From: Anaerolineales bacterium
GTDB lineage: Bacteria; Chloroflexota; Anaerolineae; Anaerolineales; Villigracilaceae
Reading direction: 5' to 3'
NCBI GenBank assembly: GCA_020634895.1
Contig: JACKAV010000009.1
Location: 1 to 64,000, forward strand
Length of the DNA: 64,000 bases
Both the position numbers and the translations under genes were made by a program. This document shows, piece after piece, positions 17,482 through 26,440 of this stretch. Each line of letters begins with the position of its first letter. Position 1 is the first letter of the stretch. The notes below the pieces were generated by a model, which was not told the origin of the DNA, ran no database searches, and saw only the letters and a list, made by a program, of their open reading frames with translations.

Positions 17482-18477
17482 TCACGGCACACGACCAAAC
17501 CACAATAACGATAAAATGCCGCCGATCAATAACAGGAAGATACTGACACCCGCAAAGACAGCAGTGATTTCCGTCTCTTCCTGCTTCACGCGCAATTGCG
17601 GTTCGATCTCTTTATAAACTTCGCGCAGGTCATCCTCGCTTTGCGCGTTGAAATAGGTACCTTTGGTAAGCTCGGATATTTGCTTTAACGCGGCTTCGTC
17701 CACCTGCGTGAATACCGTAAAACCGTTGACGGTCAACTGCGTGCCGGCAGTGCTGCCAACTGCAATCGTGTGGATGCGCACACCGCGCTCCGCGGCGAAG
17801 AGCGCCGCCGTCACCGGGTCGGGATTCATATTGTTCTCGCCGTCGGTCAACAAAATGATGGAGGCAGAATTATCAGCAGGGACGGGCACAGCCGGAGCCT
17901 GCGGGTCCCGTTCAAGGCTTGTGATGGGAGGCTGCCCGTTTTCGTTAGCAATGGTGTTCAACGCAACCACGATCCCATTTGCAAGGGATGTTCCTTTTTG
18001 CGGAGACAACCGGTCAATGGCGGTCAAGATCGCATTCTGATCTTGTGAAGGAAGCTGCACCGAAATACCACCTTCGCTGAACGCCACAACACCGATCTTT
18101 ACCGTCGAAGGCTGGCGCTCAACAAAATCCTTTGCGACCGCCTTGGCAGCCTCCAGACGGTTGGGCGCAAAATCCTCCGCCGCCATACTGCCGGAAACAT
18201 CGAATGCAAGGATCACGATTCCTTCAACCTTCGGCAAACCCACCACCATTTGCGGACGAGCCAAAGCGACCAGCAGTACCGTAACACCAACCAAAAACAT
18301 GACGGCTGGAACATGACGCCTCATCCCGACGCCCCGACCTGTCGCCTGCTGGACCAAGCCCAAACTTCCGTAGCGAAGCGCGATCTGTTGACGTCTCCGC
18401 TGCATGCGCAGATAAAGCCAAATCAAAAGCGGAATCAACATCAACGACCAAAGCAGCGAAGTCCAAATGAATGTCAT
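17482..18477 (-). CDS. BatA/BatB-like VWA-domain membrane protein
   Basis: 331 aa paralogue of the next gene downstream. It has N-terminal helices at about 4-22 and 57-72, a VWA domain with MIDAS D93-V-S-G-S97 and LLTDGENNMNPD, and a C-terminal helix at about 308-325. Both proteins keep the AxNRLEAAK helix after the MIDAS. It starts 6 nt after the DUF58 gene ends. Presumed function: metal-dependent binding of a partner that the MoxR ATPase remodels. Confidence 0.88.
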   Translation of the reverse strand: MTFIWTSLLWSLMLIPLLIWLYLRMQRRRQQIALRYGSLGLVQQATGRGVGMRRHVPAVMFLVGVTVLLVALARPQMVVGLPKVEGIVILAFDVSGSMAAEDFAPNRLEAAKAVAKDFVERQPSTVKIGVVAFSEGGISVQLPSQDQNAILTAIDRLSPQKGTSLANGIVVALNTIANENGQPPITSLERDPQAPAVPVPADNSASIILLTDGENNMNPDPVTAALFAAERGVRIHTIAVGSTAGTQLTVNGFTVFTQVDEAALKQISELTKGTYFNAQSEDDLREVYKEIEPQLRVKQEETEITAVFAGVSIFLLLIGGILSLLWFGRVP

Positions 18478-18483
18478 TACCGC

Positions 18484-19383
18484 TCACTTCCGCCGCTGAC
18501 GGCGCAGCATCACAAAACCGGCAATGGCATGAATGAGATCCGCTTCAGTGGAAAGTTGAAGCACATCCACACCTGCGCGCTTGAACGAAGCCGCCAGATC
18601 GAGCTCGCGCTGTTTTGCCGCCTGCATAAAACGCTGACGGAATTTTTTATCGTGTGTATCCACATATATCTGCTCGCCTGTTTCCATATCTTCCAGCACC
18701 ATATAACCAACATCAGGCAGCGACATCTCGCGCGGGTCCCACAAGCGGATCGCAATGACCTCATGCCTCTGGCTGAGCAAACTCAGCGAACGTTCCCAAC
18801 CCGGCGTGCTGATGAAATCCGAAACCACAAAGATCAATGAACGTTTCTTGATGGTATTCAAACTGCCTTTGAGCAAAACGGACAGATCGGTCATGGGCAC
18901 ACGCGATAGATGCGGCTGTTTGAGCAGATCGTTAATGAGACGCAGGACATGCATCCGCCCGCCTCTTGCCGGGACCGTATGCTGGATACCGCTCCCGAAC
19001 ATCACCGCCCCGACGCGGTTCCCGTGACGCGTGAGCAGCCGCGAAAGCGTGCCAACGAAATCGATCAATACTGTGCGCTTTTGCGCATCAAGCGTCCCGA
19101 AATCCACAGACGGACTCAGGTCGAGCAGAAACCACGCGATGATCTCGCGGTCTTCCATGTACTCGCGGACATAGGGCGCATCCATCCGCGCGCTGACATT
19201 CCAGTCAATATAGCGGATATCATCCTGCGGCTGGTACTCACGCAGATCGGCAAAGTCCACGCCGAAGCCGCGGAAGAGGCTGCGGTAATCGCCCTGCAAA
19301 TACCCATCCAACCGGCGGATCACCTGCCAGTCGAGCCGGTGCAGGATCCGCTCAGGAGTTCGCACGGATGTCGAGGTGTTCAT
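18484..19383 (-). CDS. DUF58 protein
   Basis: 299 aa soluble protein. The DUF58 core is recognisable from GDYRSLFRGFGVDFADLREY and DIRYIDWNVSARM in the first 70 residues, followed by a VWA-like fold (FLLDLSPSVDFG). DUF58 proteins are near-constant companions of MoxR ATPases. It overlaps the moxR-like gene by 32 nt and is followed after 6 nt by a VWA gene, giving tight translational linkage. Confidence 0.92.
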   Translation of the reverse strand: MNTSTSVRTPERILHRLDWQVIRRLDGYLQGDYRSLFRGFGVDFADLREYQPQDDIRYIDWNVSARMDAPYVREYMEDREIIAWFLLDLSPSVDFGTLDAQKRTVLIDFVGTLSRLLTRHGNRVGAVMFGSGIQHTVPARGGRMHVLRLINDLLKQPHLSRVPMTDLSVLLKGSLNTIKKRSLIFVVSDFISTPGWERSLSLLSQRHEVIAIRLWDPREMSLPDVGYMVLEDMETGEQIYVDTHDKKFRQRFMQAAKQRELDLAASFKRAGVDVLQLSTEADLIHAIAGFVMLRRQRRK

Positions 19384-20359
19384 TTAAAGGCACCACTGGG
19401 ATCGGAATACGGTCAAGGATCTGGGAAAGAATCTCATCGCTGGTCACTTCATCGGAAAGCGCTTCGTACGAAAGCACCAACCTGTGACGGATGACATCCA
19501 ACGCCATATCGAGAACATCCTGCGGCAGAACATATTTCCGCCCGCGGACAAATGCAATCGCTTTGGCAGTGAGGATCAAATTGATGGAAGCGCGCGGACT
19601 GGCGCCGAAGGTGATGTAACTTTCAAGGTCATTCAACCCGACCAATTTAGGGCTGCGTGTGGCAGTGACGATCTTTACCGCATATTCGATCAACGACGGG
19701 TCAACATAGACCTGATCCACTTTCTTTTGCAATTCGAGCAGGTCATCGGTGGTGAGCACACGTTGAATTGCTTGAATTGCGCCGGTCATGCGCTCGACGA
19801 TAACGAACTCTTCCGTTGAAGTCGGGTAGCCCACCAACACCTTGAGCATGAAGCGGTCCACTTGTGCTTCGGGCAGGGCATACGTCCCTTCGGTTTCGAT
19901 CGGATTTTGAGTTGCAAGCACCAAAAACGGATTCGGCACCTTGAAACTTTCGCGCCCGATCGTCACCTGCCGCTCCTGCATCACTTCGAGCAATGCGCTT
20001 TGGACTTTGGCTGGCGCGCGGTTGATCTCGTCAGCGAGCAGAAGGTTGGTAAACACAGGTCCGAGCGAGGTGTTGAATTCGCCCGTCTTTTGGTTGTAAA
20101 TGCGCGTACCGATTAGGTCAGCCGGCACGAGGTCCGGCGTGAATTGAATCCGTTTGAATTCGCCGCCAATGGAATCAGCCAGTGTTTTGATCGCCATCGT
20201 TTTCGCCAGCCCCGGCACACCTTCCACAAGGATGTGTCCGCGCGCGAGCAATGCCACGATCAGCCGCTCAAGCAAATGGTCCTGCCCTACGATGATCTTC
20301 TTCACCTCATAAAGCACCCGTTCCATCGGAAGTTTGTTCTCGCGATCTGTTTGTTCCAT
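19352..20359 (-). CDS. MoxR-family AAA+ ATPase
   Basis: 335 aa. Walker A GVPGLAKT, Walker B LLLADEINRAPAKVQSALLEVMQE, sensor 1 ATQNPIE and the YALPEAQVDRF arginine finger region are all present. The C-terminal lid carries the SPRASI motif. MoxR ATPases act as chaperones that mature or load metal-dependent protein complexes together with VWA partners. A GGAGA site precedes the start. Second gene of the unit. Confidence 0.93.
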   Translation of the reverse strand: MEQTDRENKLPMERVLYEVKKIIVGQDHLLERLIVALLARGHILVEGVPGLAKTMAIKTLADSIGGEFKRIQFTPDLVPADLIGTRIYNQKTGEFNTSLGPVFTNLLLADEINRAPAKVQSALLEVMQERQVTIGRESFKVPNPFLVLATQNPIETEGTYALPEAQVDRFMLKVLVGYPTSTEEFVIVERMTGAIQAIQRVLTTDDLLELQKKVDQVYVDPSLIEYAVKIVTATRSPKLVGLNDLESYITFGASPRASINLILTAKAIAFVRGRKYVLPQDVLDMALDVIRHRLVLSYEALSDEVTSDEILSQILDRIPIPVVPLNEHLDIRANS

Positions 20360-20376
20360 GTATAAATCTCCTATCG

Positions 20377-21219
20377 TTAATACGGCGGCGAACCGCCCAT
20401 CCCGCCAACGGCAACGTTGATGGGAACAGCAAAACCGATACCAACAAAAAAGTTTTCTTCAGTGGGGTTAACGAGACCGGTAACGATGCCGATGACCTGT
20501 CCCTGACGGTTCAACAGCGGACCGCCGGAATTACCGGGGTTGGCAGCCGCGTCGAATTGGATCATGCCGGGGATTTTCAAGTCACTGTTCGGGACGCTAA
20601 AGACACGGTCAAAGCCGGAGATGACTCCAGCGCTCATCGAACCGTACAAACCGAACGGATTTCCAACCACGTACGCTTCATCCCCCACCTGCATCGCGCC
20701 GGGGTTACCCAGCACCGCAGGGACGAGGAACATCGGCGTATCCACTGCCTGAATGACGGCAAGGTCCAGTTCGGGGATTTCAGAAACGACCTGCGCTTCA
20801 GATTGGGTCCCATCGGCAAAGGTGACCGTGATGTTATTTGCCCCAGCAATGACATGCAAACTGGTGAGGATGTCACCGAAGCTGTCGATGACAACGCCGC
20901 TTCCCAAGCCGAAGCCTGATTCAGCGTTCTGATGCTCTTCCTCCGTCTGGATCAGGATCAACGACGGGCGGATCACCTGATAGACCTGCGACGAATACGA
21001 AGGCGGCGGTGTAGCGGACGCCATCGCCGAGGCAACAGACGCGTTGACATCGTCCACGCTGAGTTGGGCAGGTTGAACGACAACGAAGTGATAGATGAGA
21101 AAAGCTAACAGGGCGGCTAAAACTCCCGAGGCAAAGGGCAGGCTCCGCCGCAGAAGTGAAGCGATGTTCTTCATCCGATCCCTGAATCGCTCTATGTTTG
21201 TTTTTGTCGAATCGCTCAT
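20377..21219 (-). CDS. membrane-anchored S1C (HtrA/Deg-type) serine protease without PDZ
   Basis: 280 aa. A single membrane helix (about 29-47) places the trypsin-like domain outside the cytoplasm. The triad is H122 (SLHVIAG), D152 (ELDLAVI) and S231 (NPGNSGGPL). The protein ends with a short Gly/Pro tail about 30 residues after the last core strand, so it has no PDZ domain. It is 17 nt upstream of the MoxR gene, hinting at envelope protein quality control. An AAGGA site is 6-7 nt before the ATG. Confidence 0.88.
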   Translation of the reverse strand: MSDSTKTNIERFRDRMKNIASLLRRSLPFASGVLAALLAFLIYHFVVVQPAQLSVDDVNASVASAMASATPPPSYSSQVYQVIRPSLILIQTEEEHQNAESGFGLGSGVVIDSFGDILTSLHVIAGANNITVTFADGTQSEAQVVSEIPELDLAVIQAVDTPMFLVPAVLGNPGAMQVGDEAYVVGNPFGLYGSMSAGVISGFDRVFSVPNSDLKIPGMIQFDAAANPGNSGGPLLNRQGQVIGIVTGLVNPTEENFFVGIGFAVPINVAVGGMGGSPPY

Positions 21220-21420
21220 GCACAGTTCCTTATCAATAAAGCGGAGAGTGTATGCGACCTAGTATTTCACTATAAGGTGATAACTTTAGATAAAGATGAG
21301 TGGACGGATGAGGTTCTTACAGGTTGGGGCGGTAATTACAAAATCCACACAATTAGTTGGATGAAATGTATACTTTTAAACGATTGCAAATAACGATCAA
21401 GGATTTTGCGGAGGTTTGTG

Positions 21421-21933
21421 ATGAATGTTTCAGATGCGATCCGAATGAAAAGGGCGGTGCGGAAGTTTCAAGATACTCCCCTGCCCGACGACGTGGTGAA
21501 CGCGATCCTGAACGCTGGGCGGCGCTCACAGTCGTCAAAGAACGTGCAGGCGTGGCAGTTCATTGCCATACGCGATAAATCCATTTTGAAGGGACTCTCG
21601 ACCTGTGGTCAATGGGCGGGACACTTGGCAGGCGCGGCTTTAGGCGTGGCGATATTGACACCCGACCCGACCGAGAAATTTCAAACCATGTTCGATGCGG
21701 GTCAGGCGGCGGCGTTCATGCAATTGGCAGCCTGGGAGTTGGGAGTCGGCTCGGTTCCGGCATCGATCTACGAGGCGGAAAAAGCGCGCGGAATTTTGGG
21801 ATTCCCCGACGAGTGGCATTTGCGCATCGCGCTGTCTTTTGGGTTTCCTCTGGACGAAAAGAAATTGTCCACGCCGCCAAAGAAGGGCGGACGAGTTGTG
21901 TTGGAAGATGTGGTGCATTGGGAGAAGTGGTAG
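21421..21933 (+). CDS. nitroreductase-family flavoprotein
   Basis: 170 aa, one compact nitroreductase fold. The FMN-phosphate-binding RAVRKFQDTPLP and SQSSKNVQAWQFIAI are N-terminal; a second FMN contact is GQAAAFMQLAAWELGVGSV. The GCGGAGG site 5-6 nt before ATG 21421 fixes the start. It is short for the family (often 190-220 aa). The physiological substrate is unknown. It probably acts as a homodimer in the cytoplasm. Confidence 0.85.
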   Translation: MNVSDAIRMKRAVRKFQDTPLPDDVVNAILNAGRRSQSSKNVQAWQFIAIRDKSILKGLSTCGQWAGHLAGAALGVAILTPDPTEKFQTMFDAGQAAAFMQLAAWELGVGSVPASIYEAEKARGILGFPDEWHLRIALSFGFPLDEKKLSTPPKKGGRVVLEDVVHWEKW

Positions 21934-22029
21934 TTTCAGGTTTCAGGTTGGAAGGTGAATTTCGGTTCGTTCTTAAAATTTGACTGACGTATAATGGAGA
22001 AAATCCGCTGGTAGAGAAAGGGTAATGTC

Positions 22030-22446
22030 ATGGCGAAGAAAAAAAAATTTACGGAGCAGGAAATCAAGCATTTGGAATTTATCCAAGATGGAATTAGTCG
22101 TTTTGGTTCCAATTCTTTTCAAATGAAAGGGTGGATGCTAGCCATTGTTTCTGCGTTATTAGGTTTTTTCGCCAGCTCTGATAATACTAAATTTGCAGTA
22201 GTTGCTATTTTGCCGGTGCTAGTCTTTTGGGGGCTTGATGCCTATTATTTACAACTTGAGCGCAAATTCCGGGGTATCTATAACGATGTAATCCATTCCG
22301 AAAAAGATATCGCGCCCTTTGAAATGCCATTTCAAAATTATAAAAATGGCAAATATGCCTTCTGGGATGTTGTTTTCTCCAAGACTCTATTATTTTTGTA
22401 TCTCCCCGTAATCTTGATATTAGTGGCGGTTTATCTTTTTATGTAA
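22030..22446 (+). CDS. A/T-rich four-helix membrane protein, possible mobile or defence-type gene
   Basis: 138 aa. A Lys-rich start and soluble helix precede two membrane helices (about 37-53 and 55-72). These run into a conspicuous amphipathic stretch FWGLDAYYLQLERKFRGIYNDV; a fourth hydrophobic block ends the protein (about 113-137). Base composition is clearly more A/T-rich than in the flanking genes, and codon choice is different, suggesting recent acquisition. The LDAYYLxxER-type motif reminds me of small membrane proteins in mobile and defence islands, but I cannot name the family. It stands alone between a nitroreductase gene and its own terminator. Confidence 0.68.
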   Translation: MAKKKKFTEQEIKHLEFIQDGISRFGSNSFQMKGWMLAIVSALLGFFASSDNTKFAVVAILPVLVFWGLDAYYLQLERKFRGIYNDVIHSEKDIAPFEMPFQNYKNGKYAFWDVVFSKTLLFLYLPVILILVAVYLFM

Positions 22447-22452
22447 ATTCTC

Positions 22453-22491
22453 AAGCCCCTAAAGGCACCTTAGACCTTTAGGGGCTTTATT
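22453..22491 (+). terminator. Rho-independent terminator
   Basis: 13-bp perfect stem (22453-22465 and 22475-22487), 9-nt loop, T/A-rich tail. It also lies just beyond the convergent gene ending at 22504. Confidence 0.8.
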
Positions 22492-22503
22492 TATGGCTTG
22501 TTC

Positions 22504-23514
22504 TCAACTATTCACCGTATGCAGCAAAGGAAATGGTATCGCCTGGATGGCAGAAGTGTCACGTTGTTGAAAACGAGTGATCCTGTCATCTAAAATCCTG
22601 CCGTCTTTAATGATCGTGGCTTCCCCCAAAATCGGATTGGGATACCCTTCGATGAGATCATCCAGGAAGGGTCGCAGGGCTGCGCTAATAGACTCCGTGG
22701 CGGTTTTGTAGAGCAACGCAGGCGTATGGTCCACTGCATAATGAAGGATCCCATCAAGGACAAAAGTCGGCTCCTCGATCGATGTGGAGTGGCTGGTCTC
22801 AATTCCCATATAGTCGTCACAACTGACATCCACGATCATTGCGCCCGGTTTCATCGACTTCAAGTCTTGCTTGTACAAAATATGATCCGTTCGAAACACA
22901 TCCCAAAGCACCGCGTTCACCACAACATCGTAAACCCCAACCTCGTCGCGTAACTGATGGACCGTATCACGGTTGTACACGGTAATTTTCGCGCCCAATT
23001 CGGTCAGGGCTTGCTGCGCTCCGCGGGCAATATTCCCCCGCCCAATAACAGCCACATTACATTCCCGTAAATCGCGTCCAAAAATCAACATACTGTGATG
23101 CACCGCCGCATAACCGGCAATCTCATTGTTTTTCCAAAAGGTGTGCTTCTTCCCGTCAAACATATCTTCCCAGGCAATGGCGGTCATATCCCTGTGCAGT
23201 AATAGATCGGTGATTTCCCGACCCTGCACGGCATGTATCCAGCCAAAAAGGGTTTGTCCATTTTGAAAGAAGGGATATTCCTCCGGCGCAGGATTTTTCG
23301 GGTTGCAAACAATATTTTGCTGATACACCTCGGCGTACGGCACAACATTAACACCAAGTTTTTCGTATTCCCCATCGTCGATTCCCAGCACATTCCCATA
23401 TCCCTTTTCAATAAAGATCGCATCGGGATGTTTTAGCTTTGCAACATCTGCCGGGAGAATGGCGCGCCGTTTTTCGTTTTCCATTCGGGGAATAATAAAA
23501 CCAATTGTGTTCAT
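22504..23514 (-). CDS. N5-(carboxyethyl)ornithine synthase-like dehydrogenase
   Basis: 336 aa of the alanine dehydrogenase/pyridine nucleotide transhydrogenase fold. The N-terminal IGFIIPRMENEKRRAILP substrate motif and a Rossmann motif VIGRGNIARGAQQAL are visible. The overall pattern, including HAVQGREITDLL and DGILHYAVDHTPAL, is closest to N5-(carboxyethyl)ornithine synthase, which condenses pyruvate with ornithine using NADPH. An alanine or opine dehydrogenase role cannot be excluded. AAGGA lies 8 nt before the ATG. Confidence 0.75.
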   Translation of the reverse strand: MNTIGFIIPRMENEKRRAILPADVAKLKHPDAIFIEKGYGNVLGIDDGEYEKLGVNVVPYAEVYQQNIVCNPKNPAPEEYPFFQNGQTLFGWIHAVQGREITDLLLHRDMTAIAWEDMFDGKKHTFWKNNEIAGYAAVHHSMLIFGRDLRECNVAVIGRGNIARGAQQALTELGAKITVYNRDTVHQLRDEVGVYDVVVNAVLWDVFRTDHILYKQDLKSMKPGAMIVDVSCDDYMGIETSHSTSIEEPTFVLDGILHYAVDHTPALLYKTATESISAALRPFLDDLIEGYPNPILGEATIIKDGRILDDRITRFQQRDTSAIQAIPFPLLHTVNS

Positions 23515-23651
23515 AGAATGTGTCCTTTCACTGGCTGTTTCTCACATTCTACATTTTCAACATGACAACCGGATGACAGCAAATTTACACATTAATTACA
23601 CATTGGAAACTTACCTGCAAGGAGTCATTGCTTATACCTGCCTCCTATTTT

Positions 23652-24077
23652 TCATCTCCGCACCCTGATCGAATTCAACACCTTTGTCACCAGCATCCCG
23701 CCGGGGACAGAGAGCGCGAACGTCAGCACAATCGAAACGATCAGCCCCACCAACACCCAAATACCGATCCAAATAAAAGCATACAGAACCGGGTCAGACT
23801 TCACCACCTCCCCGCTCGAATCCACACATTCCAATTCGTAGCCCGTGGCGGGCTGTTCAAATCCATTCTCGTCGAATGTCGTGGTGGAATAGGTACGGCT
23901 TTGCGGCGTGGTCCCTTCCGGGCAAAGCCATCCGCCCGTGGTTTGGATCGCATAATTGCTGAACGAAGAAATGCTCCCGATCGCCATAAAGACCGGCAGG
24001 ATACAACTGCAAATAAAAGTGATCAGCACAAACCAGATGATACAGCCCGAAACAGCGGTCGTCTTTGTATTATCCAT
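23652..24077 (-). CDS. two-helix membrane protein with extracellular Cys/Thr-rich loop
   Basis: 141 aa from ATG 24077, selected because AAGGAG is 7 nt upstream. Longer in-frame starts to 24200 lack such a site. Helix 1 (about 10-33) includes two Cys. An exported loop of roughly 70 residues contains two further Cys and a Thr/Ser-rich stretch. Helix 2 (about 95-125) returns the short basic tail to the cytoplasm. No family recognised. Confidence 0.62.
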   Translation of the reverse strand: MDNTKTTAVSGCIIWFVLITFICSCILPVFMAIGSISSFSNYAIQTTGGWLCPEGTTPQSRTYSTTTFDENGFEQPATGYELECVDSSGEVVKSDPVLYAFIWIGIWVLVGLIVSIVLTFALSVPGGMLVTKVLNSIRVRR

Positions 24078-24217
24078 TTTCATTCTCCTTGCCAAGAAAA
24101 GATGCTTAAACTTTACCCGCCTCAACCCAAAAAGAAATGACCCATTTCTCCTGATGGACGCTATGAAAACCCCGCGTTTCCTGCCCCCTAAAAAGCGCAA
24201 TTCTCAAACGAGTGCGG

Positions 24218-24249
24218 TATAATCAAGTTGTCTGACAAATTTCAGGAGG
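24218..24249 (+). promoter_or_regulatory. -10 box and ribosome-binding site of the PLP enzyme gene
   Basis: TATAAT at 24218-24223 and a full AGGAGG at 24244-24249, six bases before ATG 24256. This is one of the few genes here with both a consensus -10 and a strong leader ribosome-binding site. Confidence 0.6.
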
Positions 24250-24255
24250 CACCCC

Positions 24256-25722
24256 ATGACCCATATCGACCTGACCATTCAAAAAGATCGCCGCGCCCGC
24301 GCCGTTCAACGCGCCCGCGAACGCAACATCATCATCCCCACCTACGCCCAAATGAAAGACCCTTCCAAAGTCCCTGCAAAGATTCAGGAGGAATTAAAGA
24401 GTATCGGACTCTGGGACATTCATCCACGCAATCTCTTTCGCATCACATGGAAGAATCAACCCACCGCTTCCGGCGGGACCTATGGCGGAGTCAACTTTCT
24501 CGAGCTTCCCTCCTCGCTGACGGGAGTCAAAGCGCGCATCGTTGTCCTCGTTGGCAAGTGGTTCCCCACCGGCGCTCATAAAGTCGGCGCCGCGTTCTCT
24601 TGCCTCGTACCGCGACTCGTCACCGGTCAATTCGACCCGACCACGCAAAAAGCCGTATGGCCCTCAACGGGTAACTACTGCCGCGGCGGCGCGTATGACT
24701 CCGCTCTTCTGGCGTGCGAATCGATTGCCATCCTGCCCGAAGGTATGTCAAAGGAACGCTTCGATTGGCTGGCAAACGTCGCAGGCGAGACCATCAAAAC
24801 GCCCGGCTCCGAATCGAATGTAAAAGAAATTTTCGATAAATGCTGGGAACTGCGCAACTCCGGTCAGGACCTGATGATCTTCGACCAGTTCCAGGAATTC
24901 GGCAATTATCTCTGGCACTACGAAGTGACCGGTCACGCCATGGAAGAGGTCTTAAAGCAAGTCATGGGACCGAACGATCATTATCGCGGCATGGCGTCCG
25001 CCACCGGTTCTGCCGGGACGATTGCCAGCGGCGATTATCTGAAGCAGCTTTTCCCCGAAAGCAAGATCGTCGCCAGTGAAGCGCTGCAATGCCCGACCCT
25101 GCTTGAGAACGGCTTCGGCGCACACCGCATCGAAGGCATCGGTGACAAGCATGTGCCATGGGTACACAACACCAAGAACACAGACGTGGTCGTCGCTATT
25201 GACGATAACGCTGTGGTCAATCTCTCCCGTTTGTTCAACGAAGAAAACGGGAAAGCGTATCTCGTCAAACAGGGTGTGTCCGAAGAACTCGTCGGCAAAC
25301 TCGACCTGCTCGGCTTCTCCGGCATCTCGAACGTCCTCTCCGCCATCAAAGCCGCCAAATACTACGAGATGGGCGAAAACGACATCATGCTTACCGTCCT
25401 GACCGACTCGATGGAACTTTATCGCTCGCGTCTGCATGAGATGCACCAGGAATTTGGTCAATATTCCGAGAGCGATGCCGCCGCCGACTTCGCCCGCTAT
25501 TTACACGGGCAGTCCACGGACAATATGCTCGAACTCCGCTACACGGACCGACGCCGCGTGCATAACCTCAAGTACTACACCTGGGTTGAACAGCAGGGCA
25601 AAACCTACGAAGAAATCCAGTCACAGTGGTATCAACCCGATTACTGGACCAGCGTCCAGAAACAGGCTAATGAGATCGATGAATTGATCGTCGATTTCAA
25701 TAAAGAAGTTGGTTTGTTGTAA
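24256..25722 (+). CDS. fold-type II PLP-dependent enzyme of unknown substrate
   Basis: 488 aa, cytosolic. The PLP lysine is in PTGAHKVGAAF, the substrate-carboxylate loop is STGNYCRGGAYDS, and the phosphate-binding Gly loop is ATGSAGTIASGDYLK. These place it in the cysteine synthase/threonine synthase/tryptophan synthase beta superfamily. It is much longer than cysteine synthase (about 310 aa) because of an N-terminal extension of about 70 residues and a C-terminal helical region after residue 370. The strong ribosome-binding site suggests high expression. A novel beta-elimination or replacement activity is possible; none can be assigned. Confidence 0.78.
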   Translation: MTHIDLTIQKDRRARAVQRARERNIIIPTYAQMKDPSKVPAKIQEELKSIGLWDIHPRNLFRITWKNQPTASGGTYGGVNFLELPSSLTGVKARIVVLVGKWFPTGAHKVGAAFSCLVPRLVTGQFDPTTQKAVWPSTGNYCRGGAYDSALLACESIAILPEGMSKERFDWLANVAGETIKTPGSESNVKEIFDKCWELRNSGQDLMIFDQFQEFGNYLWHYEVTGHAMEEVLKQVMGPNDHYRGMASATGSAGTIASGDYLKQLFPESKIVASEALQCPTLLENGFGAHRIEGIGDKHVPWVHNTKNTDVVVAIDDNAVVNLSRLFNEENGKAYLVKQGVSEELVGKLDLLGFSGISNVLSAIKAAKYYEMGENDIMLTVLTDSMELYRSRLHEMHQEFGQYSESDAAADFARYLHGQSTDNMLELRYTDRRRVHNLKYYTWVEQQGKTYEEIQSQWYQPDYWTSVQKQANEIDELIVDFNKEVGLL

Positions 25723-25731
25723 ATTTTCTTG

Positions 25732-25756
25732 TAGGGGCGGGGGTATCCCGCCCCTA
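25732..25756. repeat. GC-rich palindromic repeat, possible terminator
   Basis: TAGGGGCGGG / CCCGCCCCTA with loop GGTAT, 10 nt after the stop of the PLP enzyme. The sequence matches the 'GTAGGGGCGGGT...ACCCGCCCCTAC' palindromes common between bacterial genes. It lacks a T-run. Confidence 0.55.
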
Positions 25757-25794
25757 TTCATCCAGACCAATAAGGAATTGAACATGGCGGACAT

Positions 25795-25800
25795 TATAAT
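25795..25800 (+). promoter_or_regulatory. -10 box, leaderless promoter
   Basis: Perfect TATAAT, 6 nt, then ATG 25807. No ribosome-binding site and no clear -35. Confidence 0.6.
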
Positions 25801-25806
25801 TACGCC

Positions 25807-26373
25807 ATGCTCAAACCAACGGACCTCGTTCTCGTCTGCCTGCTTCCCACTCCGCGCGATATGGAGATCGCCCGCCTGCTCGGCTGGTACCGCATTCCGC
25901 TGCGGACCGCGCCCAAAGTTGTCAGCGTGGATTATCTCGCGTTCTACCAACCAACTTCCTTCGGCGAAAGAGGCGGTCAGATCGAATACATTGCCCAAGT
26001 CCGCGGGCATGAGTTAACTACCAGAGGCGAACTGCTCAAGGATGAGTCGAATCATCCCCGCGCCAAAGAAGAGTATTTCAAGATGCAATTGGGCGGGCTG
26101 GAAAAATTAAATACGCCGGTCAAAACCGACAAATGGAAACGACTGACCTTCCTCTACTCAACCGGTGAATATTTGCTGAACGCAAAAACTTTGAACGATC
26201 TCGTAGTTGAAGGCGAAGAACGCAATCTTCTATGGAAAAGCCTGCGTGAGCGCGCCGAAAACGAACAGCTTTACAAAACAGACCTGCCCGAAGCCGACAT
26301 TCCGCCAGATGTGTTAATGGCGCTGTTGGGAATAAAAGACCTGTCAGGCGAATACAAAGTCGGCAGATCGTGA
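25807..26373 (+). CDS. uncharacterised soluble protein
   Basis: 188 aa, no membrane segment. The N-terminal MLKPTDLVLVCLLPTPRDMEIARLLGWYRIP resembles (first part) a Rossmann-like strand and helix. It is followed by SVDYLAFYQPTSFG and a Lys/Glu-rich helical half. No catalytic motif can be named. It is preceded by its own leaderless promoter and followed by another gene with a separate promoter, so it is monocistronic. Confidence 0.7.
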   Translation: MLKPTDLVLVCLLPTPRDMEIARLLGWYRIPLRTAPKVVSVDYLAFYQPTSFGERGGQIEYIAQVRGHELTTRGELLKDESNHPRAKEEYFKMQLGGLEKLNTPVKTDKWKRLTFLYSTGEYLLNAKTLNDLVVEGEERNLLWKSLRERAENEQLYKTDLPEADIPPDVLMALLGIKDLSGEYKVGRS

Positions 26374-26440
26374 AATTGAACACGAACATGAATTTAAGCA
26401 GAAAATTTCCGAAATGTTAGGAAGCCGCCCAAAAGTTTCC

